64,000 bases of DNA from positions 62,001 to 126,000 of the forward strand of contig JAGVKG010000046.1 in assembly GCA_020050685.1 (NCBI GenBank). Reading direction: 5' to 3'. The notes under the pieces are model-generated. The model ran no database searches and was not told the DNA's origin. It was given only the letters and a program-made list of their open reading frames with translations. The DNA comes from Candidatus Obscuribacterales bacterium (GTDB taxonomy: Bacteria; Cyanobacteriota; Vampirovibrionia; Obscuribacterales; Obscuribacteraceae). The position numbers and the translations under genes were made by a program. Shown here piece after piece: positions 58,280-64,000 of this stretch. Position 1 is the first letter of the stretch. Each line of letters starts with the position of its first letter.

Positions 58280-58876
58280 GTGATAAACGTTCCTAACCTA
58301 GTCACAATTGGCAGAGTAATCCTTTGCATGTTTGTGGTGATGGCACTTTATTTGCCGGATGACACCACGCGTTGGACAATATCTGTCTTAACGGGATTGA
58401 TCATTTGGGCAGACGGCCTAGATGGATTCCTGGCCAGAAAGCTCAAACAAACTACTGAGTTTGGTGGCATGTTGGATATTGCCGGTGACCGCGTTGTCGA
58501 AATTGCTTACTGGATCGTTTTCGCTACACTTGGCTGGATCCCAGTCTGGGTGCCACTATTGTTTCTTGTCCGCGGAACATTCGTTGATTCCATTCGCGCC
58601 TTTGCCTCACAAAAAGGCATGACTGCCTTTGGTGAAAAGACGATGATGAAATCAGGCTTGGGCAAATTCTTGGTGGCATCAAACTTCAGTCGCTTCAGTT
58701 ATGCCATCGCCAAAGCCTTCGCCTTCTGTTTGATGATCGCAGCTCACACCACCTATGGTGCCACTACAATCATCCCGCAAGTCGCCGACTTCCTCGTGTA
58801 TTTTTCCTGCGCCTTCTGCATCATCCGTGGACTGCCCGTCCTAATCGAAGGCGTCCCCCTAATCCGCGGCGTATAA
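58280..58876 (+). CDS. pgsA: CDP-alcohol phosphatidyltransferase (PgsA-like)
   Basis: A 198-residue membrane enzyme. The CDP-alcohol motif is complete: DG-x2-AR-x8-G-x3-D-x3-D in DGFLARKLKQTTEFGGMLD followed by IAGD near residues 50-71. Several helices follow. It probably forms phosphatidylglycerol-phosphate from CDP-diacylglycerol and glycerol-3-phosphate. Other CDP-alcohols cannot be ruled out. GTG 58280 follows TAAGG formed partly by the gyrB stop, ten bases after gyrB, so the two are an operon. Confidence 0.82.
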   Translation: MINVPNLVTIGRVILCMFVVMALYLPDDTTRWTISVLTGLIIWADGLDGFLARKLKQTTEFGGMLDIAGDRVVEIAYWIVFATLGWIPVWVPLLFLVRGTFVDSIRAFASQKGMTAFGEKTMMKSGLGKFLVASNFSRFSYAIAKAFAFCLMIAAHTTYGATTIIPQVADFLVYFSCAFCIIRGLPVLIEGVPLIRGV

Positions 58877-58880
58877 AAGA

Positions 58881-58920
58881 TTGTCATCCTGAGCGAGCAA
58901 AGCGAGCGAAGGACCTCTCA
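58881..58920. repeat. Dispersed intergenic repeat of the GTCATCCTGAGCGA type
   Basis: The stretch contains TTGTCATCCTGAGCGAGC and AAAGCGAGCGAAGGACC. This word family recurs in intergenic regions of many unrelated bacterial and plastid genomes. Only one copy is seen in this window. Confidence 0.45.
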
Positions 58921-58936
58921 TACTTCGTCAATCCTA

Positions 58937-60481
58937 TCAGTGATCCTTAGTCATTAGTATGCCTGTTACTTGGGTTTCCTTGCCGTTTTTGTCAACAATG
59001 GTAACTGGCTCGCGTTTGCCGTTTAGTTTCACCTTGGTGCCATCTGGCAGTGTCATGGTTGGAGGCATACCTTCAATTTTTGCCACAACTTTACCGGTGC
59101 TGTCTTTGTATCGGAAAACATTACTCTTATTGGACGGATCTTCTTCGCACGCTAATGGTTTACCGTCGGCTCCCATTATTTCCGGCAACTTGCCACTATG
59201 GAACTTGGCTTCGCCACCAGGGTAATTCATTTTGCTTTCTTCTGATGAATTATGATAAACAGTTATGTCACCAATTCGTTCTTCCCGGTATGTTTCAGAT
59301 GGCCAGGGCTTCTTGGCCGCATCATGAATCTTGTTGATTTGTTCTTCTACCTTTTTACTATCGCCAGACACAGTCCCCTGTACTACCTTCGGACCATCGG
59401 GCGAATCTACAGTCTTAACTGCTTCTACCTGGGAGTCGCCTGGTCCGCTGGAAGAGCTTGAATCGTTCATCACACGAATTCCCTCATTGCTCCCTGGAGG
59501 AACTATAACGATCACCGAATGATGTTTTTGGTACTTTAAGTTTGGCGTTAGTTCTGCCGTCGACTCAGACGTACTTTGTGCACTTACCTTGTAATTGTTA
59601 GGTGGAGTAGTGAGCACATCCTTGAGGGCTTCCAATGTTTCCTTATCCATCTTGCCGAGCTTCTTCATGTCCTCGGCACTTCCTTCCTTGACGCTGTGTA
59701 TACCCTCGAGCACTTGCTGCTTTTGAGCATCGGTCAATTTGTGGTCTTTGGCTGCTTTGTCGATGACTTCTGATTCTTTGGCAGGTGCATCCGCCTTCTT
59801 GGTGTCATCTTTCTTCGCATCACCTGTCTGATCGCCTTGTGTCTTGCCGTCTTCTTTCTTTTCGCCCGGCTTTGTCTCCTCAGCTTTTGGCGGTCCTTCC
59901 ACTGTGGTGTCTTTGTAATACTTGCCGCCAGGGGCTATGGCACGATTTTCTTCCACATCCTTGCCATCTTTCTGGATGAGATTCACCCAGGACAGAACGC
60001 CTGTGGTTTTGTCGTATTTAACATCCTCCATCTTCGAATTGAATGGAGGGGTCTTCTCTGGATCCTGCCCCGGCTTCCATCTATCCCACGTTCCATCGGG
60101 CTGGTTGGTTTTTTTATCTATGTGTTTTTTCCAGATTTGCCCATCAGCCGTATGCACCTCGTCAGGCTTACCATCCGATCCCAGGTGTACCGTTTGTTTG
60201 CCTCTGCCTGGTCCATGATCGACTGTCGCAGTTTTAGTATTTTCGTCGAAGTCAAACGGCTTGCCAGCTTTGTCACCTGTTTGAGACGCTTTTTTATAGG
60301 GGTCTGGAATTTCCTTGCTATATACGTCGGTGGCAGAATCCTTGCTGGGAGTGGCATGATCATGTTGAGGCCCCTTCCAGGGATTATCTCTCGTTGTCAC
60401 GTGGTCCGCCGGATTGGCGGCTTTCTTCTCTTGAGACTCTTTGGTCTCTTTTGGATTAAGAAATTCTGGAGGAACACTCAT
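58937..60481 (-). CDS. Hypothetical low-complexity Lys/Asp/Glu/Pro-rich protein
   Basis: A protein of about 514 residues with no signal peptide or membrane helix. It is highly charged. Near residues 80-130 it has DHGPGRGKQTVHLGSDGKPD and a related ADGQIWKKH stretch; the middle (about 200-240) is a run of Lys, Asp, Gln, Thr and Gly. The C-terminal 100 residues read as repeated ADGKPL/DSTGKVV/LPDGTKV/DKNGKET beta-hairpin words. A start at ATG 60481 is preferred (GGGGTG upstream). No family recognised; such DG-repeat proteins often attach to surfaces, but evidence of export is missing. Confidence 0.6.
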   Translation of the reverse strand: MSVPPEFLNPKETKESQEKKAANPADHVTTRDNPWKGPQHDHATPSKDSATDVYSKEIPDPYKKASQTGDKAGKPFDFDENTKTATVDHGPGRGKQTVHLGSDGKPDEVHTADGQIWKKHIDKKTNQPDGTWDRWKPGQDPEKTPPFNSKMEDVKYDKTTGVLSWVNLIQKDGKDVEENRAIAPGGKYYKDTTVEGPPKAEETKPGEKKEDGKTQGDQTGDAKKDDTKKADAPAKESEVIDKAAKDHKLTDAQKQQVLEGIHSVKEGSAEDMKKLGKMDKETLEALKDVLTTPPNNYKVSAQSTSESTAELTPNLKYQKHHSVIVIVPPGSNEGIRVMNDSSSSSGPGDSQVEAVKTVDSPDGPKVVQGTVSGDSKKVEEQINKIHDAAKKPWPSETYREERIGDITVYHNSSEESKMNYPGGEAKFHSGKLPEIMGADGKPLACEEDPSNKSNVFRYKDSTGKVVAKIEGMPPTMTLPDGTKVKLNGKREPVTIVDKNGKETQVTGILMTKDH

Positions 60482-60650
60482 TATAAACACCCCACAAAGC
60501 ATGACATTCTGCTTGGATTGTTCCCCGCAAAAGTGCTTTTAAAATACTTTGAAGCCCAATAGTTAATGATTAAGTCAATTTGGCTGATAACCGCACCCGT
60601 GCCCAACAGTCATTGCCTGGCGATGCTTTTAATCAAAAGCAACAAGCGAA

Positions 60651-62039
60651 CTAGGCTGTTACTGCCGGCTGTGATTTTATCCAGGCCATCATGCCACCAA
60701 TTAGATCCGAAACGTTATTTGCTCCATGCAAACGCAAATAGCTTGCTGCAATGGAAGACCGGTAACCGCCAGCACAGGTGACAACAATTTCGCGATCTGT
60801 CGGAATTTCTGCAATTCGATCCACTAGTTCATGCAAAGGAATATGCAAGCTTTTTTCAATGGCATTTTGCTCGCGTTCGCCGTTTGTCCGCACATCTAAA
60901 ACAAGTGGTGGCTTTGACGAAGTTAGTTCCTCTGCCAATTGTGCGGTGGTGTGACGTTTGGTCGAAGTGGTGGCATTTGCCTTCAACGCGCCTGCGATTC
61001 CTTCTTGCAAAAAGCCGACGACATTGTCAAAACCAATGCGGCCAAGTCGCAGTGCGGATTCTTTCTCTTTGCCTGAATCACAAACAATTATGATTGGTTT
61101 TTCTTTGTTCAAAATGCAACCGGCAAAAGTTGCATACTTACCGCCGAGTCCAACATTTATAGAGCCTTTGATGTGTCCTTCGGAAAATAATTGTGGATCG
61201 CGAGTGTCAAGAATTTGTGCGCCAGTATCTCTGAGTTTGCAAACATCCCCGAGGGAAATTGGCTTAAGCGCACGCTCAAGAGCTTCTCCCAGAGTTAAAC
61301 GATTTTGCTTATTCAATTCAGCATCATAAGTGAAATACTTTGGTTGTGGTGGCAGATCGGCGGTAAGCAATTTGACGAATTGCTCTTTGCTCATTGGCTT
61401 AAGCGCCCAATTGATTTTCTTTTGGGCGCCAATTGTCGAACAAGTTTCCGAACTCAAATTTTTGCCGCAAAAAGATCCCGCACCATGCGCTGGATAGACC
61501 ATGGTCTCGTCGGGTAATGTCATCAATTTATTGTGCAAACTGTCGTAAAGAGTTGCTGCCAAATCAGCAGCTGAAATACCAGTGCTCACCAATAAATCCG
61601 GCCTGCCCACATCACCAATAAAAAGTGTATCGCCCGTCAAAACAGCCTGCGGGTTCTTGTCCTTTTCATTTTCAAAAACAAGAATGGATACAGACTCAGG
61701 CGTATGTCCGGGTGTCTCCAGTATCTTCAAACAAACATTGCCGAGTGCAATTATGTCGCCATTTTTTAGAGGGAAAACGGGATATTCCACTTTGGCATGC
61801 TGAGAAAGATAAATAGTCGCGGCACATTCTTTGGCCAGTTCCAAATGACCGGGAACAAAATCGGCATGAATATGCGTCAAGACCACGTGCGCAATGTCGA
61901 GATTATGTTCCTTCGCCTTTTGCAAATATTGGTCGATATCGCGCTGAGGGTCCACAATACAAGCGATGCCGCTTTGCTCATCGCCAATCAAATAAGAGGC
62001 ATGTGACAGACAACCTAAATAAAATTGCTCGAAAATCAT
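60651..62039 (-). CDS. CstB/Blh-like persulfide dioxygenase-rhodanese fusion
   Basis: A protein of about 462 residues joining a metallo-beta-lactamase-fold persulfide dioxygenase to two rhodanese domains. The dioxygenase has THIHADFVPGH near residue 55 and the partner Asp/His motifs LTGDTLFIGDVGRPD and YPAHGAGSFCG. The first rhodanese repeat has VCDSGKEKES, where the active-loop form is not canonical; the second has CAGGYRSS with the active-site Cys. It oxidises persulfides or sulfide-derived thiols to sulfite or thiosulfate. ATG 62039 is preferred to the longer TTG frame. It is not linked to other sulfur genes. Confidence 0.85.
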   Translation of the reverse strand: MIFEQFYLGCLSHASYLIGDEQSGIACIVDPQRDIDQYLQKAKEHNLDIAHVVLTHIHADFVPGHLELAKECAATIYLSQHAKVEYPVFPLKNGDIIALGNVCLKILETPGHTPESVSILVFENEKDKNPQAVLTGDTLFIGDVGRPDLLVSTGISAADLAATLYDSLHNKLMTLPDETMVYPAHGAGSFCGKNLSSETCSTIGAQKKINWALKPMSKEQFVKLLTADLPPQPKYFTYDAELNKQNRLTLGEALERALKPISLGDVCKLRDTGAQILDTRDPQLFSEGHIKGSINVGLGGKYATFAGCILNKEKPIIIVCDSGKEKESALRLGRIGFDNVVGFLQEGIAGALKANATTSTKRHTTAQLAEELTSSKPPLVLDVRTNGEREQNAIEKSLHIPLHELVDRIAEIPTDREIVVTCAGGYRSSIAASYLRLHGANNVSDLIGGMMAWIKSQPAVTA

Positions 62040-62211
62040 GGCGACCACAGAAGTCAAGTAGAATAAAGTATTGAAGACGCTAAGAAAATTATCCCTCGCA
62101 CCTTCGTAAATTCCGCCAAAAAATAACTTTTCTTTTGTGCCATCTGGTCCTATACTTCAGGCAGGTTTGGTAGCGGGCGTACAGCAGTGAGCTGGCGCAG
62201 CGGAAAGCGAA

Positions 62212-62496
62212 ATGGTATTACTCATGATTAAGAAAGCCTCACTTATTGCTTTAGCCATCTGCACGGTAGTACAGATATCGGCAGCACCGATGTTTGCCAG
62301 TGCTGCGTCGGCAAGCACTACAGCTTCCAGCTCGGAAGATTATCAGCTAAAGGCAGCGCTCGAATTGGCAGGCAAGCTTGCTGCTAAGCGTTCCAGACAT
62401 TCTAATTTCAATGGCTCCACGCCGAGCCGAGAGTCGGGAAGACGCGACCTCGACGGTGTGATGATCTTGGGCGGATCAGAAATCGTTCCCATGTAA
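62212..62496 (+). CDS. Small hypothetical exported protein
   Basis: A 94-residue protein with a clear signal peptide (MIKKASLIALAICTVVQ ... APMFASAASA), followed by a Ser/Thr/Ala-rich and then basic stretch ending GGSEIVPM. GGAAAG lies four bases before the ATG at 62212. A strong intrinsic terminator follows, which supports a single-gene transcript. Function unknown. Confidence 0.6.
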   Translation: MVLLMIKKASLIALAICTVVQISAAPMFASAASASTTASSSEDYQLKAALELAGKLAAKRSRHSNFNGSTPSRESGRRDLDGVMILGGSEIVPM

Positions 62497-62517
62497 TTGC
62501 GGATTGTAGCTTTTGTA

Positions 62518-62546
62518 GGGCGGGGTCCCCTCCCCGCCCTTTTTTT
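62518..62546 (+). terminator. Intrinsic terminator
   Basis: A perfect eight-base GC stem (GGGCGGGG 62518-62525, CCCCGCCC 62532-62539) with a TCCCCT loop is followed by seven T residues (62540-62546). It ends the transcript of the small exported protein. Its sequence resembles the hairpin at 13626. Confidence 0.85.
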
Positions 62547-62748
62547 ATGGAAATACGACTGGGCTGCCATCTCGCACTCCTCTCCTGCACTCCCCTCCCG
62601 CACTCTTAGATTAGTCCATCTGGCCGTCCCCTAAAAACACCTTAAGGAAGCCACCCAATTGGGTTTCCCCTTCTCTGTCACTGGGTATATAGAACACGGT
62701 GGGTCCAACCCTCCTCTAGTGATGCTGACCAAGCGGCGTAGGGCGAAT

Positions 62749-63327
62749 ATGCACAGACGGTTTCACATGTGCTCAAATAAAATTGCTAAGCCAAGTTCTC
62801 GTTCGACAAAGGTACGGAACGAGAAAGGTGTATACCTCGTTGAACTTTTAGTCGCAGTGTTTATCAGCAGTTTGTTTGCTGCCGCAGTTGCCTCCAGTAT
62901 GGCTGATTCGACAAGGCTCACGACATCCAGTCAAAATCAGGTTCTTGCGGCAAATATTGCGCAGGAACTGATTGATAATGCTCGCAACACGCCATTTAAC
63001 ACTCTGGCTACATATTGCCAGAGTACACCGTACGCATTGCTCGTCAACAAAACTAGTTCTGCAGAAACGGGACCAGCGGTTCAGCCACGCCCGCTTTTGC
63101 TGGATATGTCTAGCCATACTTGGTCGACTGACAGCAAGAGAAACCTGTTTAGAGGAACGGTTACCGAGTTGGTGCAGGGCCTTGATACCGCTTTCGCCGT
63201 TACGACCGCCAATCCTCCGCCCTATATCCGAGTCACAATCACCATCACTTGGATAGATGGCAGCACTACCAACAATAAGACATACAGCCTGCAAACATTG
63301 ATCTCTGAACAGGGAATACACAATTGA
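62749..63327 (+). CDS. Type IV prepilin-like protein, PilV-like position
   Basis: A protein of about 192 residues. A basic leader ends in the prepilin-peptidase motif KG then VYLVELLVAVFISSLF, with Glu at position +5 and a hydrophobic helix, as in minor pilins. The remaining part is Thr/Asn-rich and contains one disulfide-capable Cys at CQSTP. ATG 62749 (AGGG upstream) is preferred over 62722 and 62659. A second prepilin-like gene follows 40 bases on, indicating a minor-pilin operon. Confidence 0.75.
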   Translation: MHRRFHMCSNKIAKPSSRSTKVRNEKGVYLVELLVAVFISSLFAAAVASSMADSTRLTTSSQNQVLAANIAQELIDNARNTPFNTLATYCQSTPYALLVNKTSSAETGPAVQPRPLLLDMSSHTWSTDSKRNLFRGTVTELVQGLDTAFAVTTANPPPYIRVTITITWIDGSTTNNKTYSLQTLISEQGIHN

Positions 63328-63367
63328 TCCGCAATAGAAGACGGACAGACAGTAGATTGGTTCGACT

Positions 63368-64000
63368 ATGAAAATATGTGATACCAAGCACACGCAAAAA
63401 ATATCTCAATGCCAGCCAAGATGCACCGGTGGCATGAGTTTAGTTGAAATGCTGATTACGGTCGTAATCATGGGAATCATCATGGCCGGTACGTCCGAAA
63501 TGGTAATGATCAACAATAGTTCGAGCTTGAATATGCTCAACAAAGTTGACAGCCTGAATGCTGCTCGTCAACTGGTTGAACGTATTGGTAAAGATGTGCG
63601 CATGGCCAGAAATGTTGGTGACATTTTTGGTCAACTCATCAATAGTGTCACTGGTATGCCATACTCTGGCGCCATGCCGCCCCCTGCGGGAGCCGCTGTT
63701 ACTATTGGTAGAGAGTATTTCCCGGCGGAGTTAAATCCTAACTATGGGGGTGGGCAGACGCCGACAAATGGTTGGCCTGTGGCGCCGTGGCCAAGCAAGC
63801 CGTATACTTTATCGAACACAACCTTGGTTGTGCAAATTCCGGTCTTCGATAGCAATGGTTTCCCGACAATGATTGCCAAAGGTGTGGGAAATCCGACAGC
63901 ATTTTCTAATTTGGATAATGTTGACACTCTTGTCTATCAGGTTCTACCTGCGACAGCAAGCGATCCTAATTACGATCCCAATACGCCAACTTGGATTATT
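63368..64000 (+). CDS. Type IV prepilin-like protein, C-terminus beyond the window
   Basis: The frame from ATG 63368 has no stop before the right edge (211 codons shown). A leader ends in CTGG then MSLVEMLITVVIMGIIMAG, the prepilin cleavage and N-methylation motif with Glu at +5. The rest is Asn/Pro/Gly-rich with many aromatic residues, as in PilW/PilX-type minor pilins. It probably belongs to the same operon as the preceding pilin gene, and further pilin genes are likely past the edge. Confidence 0.75.
   Translation, partial: MKICDTKHTQKISQCQPRCTGGMSLVEMLITVVIMGIIMAGTSEMVMINNSSSLNMLNKVDSLNAARQLVERIGKDVRMARNVGDIFGQLINSVTGMPYSGAMPPPAGAAVTIGREYFPAELNPNYGGGQTPTNGWPVAPWPSKPYTLSNTTLVVQIPVFDSNGFPTMIAKGVGNPTAFSNLDNVDTLVYQVLPATASDPNYDPNTPTWII

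Overview
The window comes from a diderm (Gram-negative type) bacterium. The evidence is lipobox-bearing RND adaptors, a TolC-type outer-membrane factor, two RND pumps, a giant beta-helix surface protein and type IV pilin-like genes. The mix of moderate GC, many serine/threonine-kinase-type signalling genes, low-complexity Asp/Gly/Lys-rich secreted proteins, FabV and an ETF operon reminds me of Vampirovibrionia/Obscuribacterales ('Melainabacteria'). That placement is an impression only; no rRNA or tRNA gene was seen to confirm it.

Layout. (1) 1-7833, minus: one uninterrupted frame of 2,611 codons for a filamentous-haemagglutinin-like repeat protein, running off the left edge. (2) 8234-19833, plus: a methyltransferase, a CzcB/CzcA-type heavy-metal RND pair, then a TolC-AcrA-AcrB-type tripartite pump. 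(3) 19859-25570: an etfB-etfA-etfQO operon whose quinone oxidoreductase carries eight ferredoxin-like cysteines, a secreted thioredoxin-like protein, and FabV. (4) 26568-29104: tdh-kbl threonine catabolism behind a leader with competing hairpins. (5) 29246-41534: mostly family-less genes, including a perfect two-heptad repeat protein, a vWA protein translationally coupled to an unknown partner, a bestrophin-like membrane protein, a TPR lipoprotein, a duplicated-domain lipoprotein, a UPF0158 protein and a GT-C/TMTC-like membrane protein. (6) 41654-49208: the most notable locus, three tandem paralogous YegI-type atypical kinases (minus) divergent from a TerY/YegL-type vWA gene and a PphC-type PP2C phosphatase (plus). 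(7) 49332-58876: MFS transporter, HtrA protease, a Hanks-type kinase, recF, ribF, gyrB and a pgsA-like gene. (8) 58937-64000: a low-complexity acidic/basic protein, a CstB/Blh-like persulfide dioxygenase-rhodanese, a small secreted protein with a clear intrinsic terminator, and two type IV prepilin-like genes, the second running off the right edge.

How the genes work together. The kinase/vWA/PP2C locus matches the TerY-P triad logic (kinase, phosphatase, vWA scaffold) known from E. coli yegI-pphC-yegL. Here the kinase is triplicated, and each copy has its own membrane segments and TPR-like C-terminus, which suggests several membrane-anchored kinases sharing one phosphatase and one scaffold. 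The ETF operon has features of the electron-bifurcating Fix/EtfABCX type. The two RND blocks may share the single outer-membrane factor, because the metal pump has none of its own.

Non-coding signals worth attention: a triple 18-bp tandem repeat at 33708-33761, a cluster of two near-perfect palindromes at 51991-52052, dyads between the kinase operon and the vWA gene, a nested-hairpin intergenic region at 40247-40360, the tdh leader, and two GC-rich hairpins of similar sequence at 13626 and 62516.
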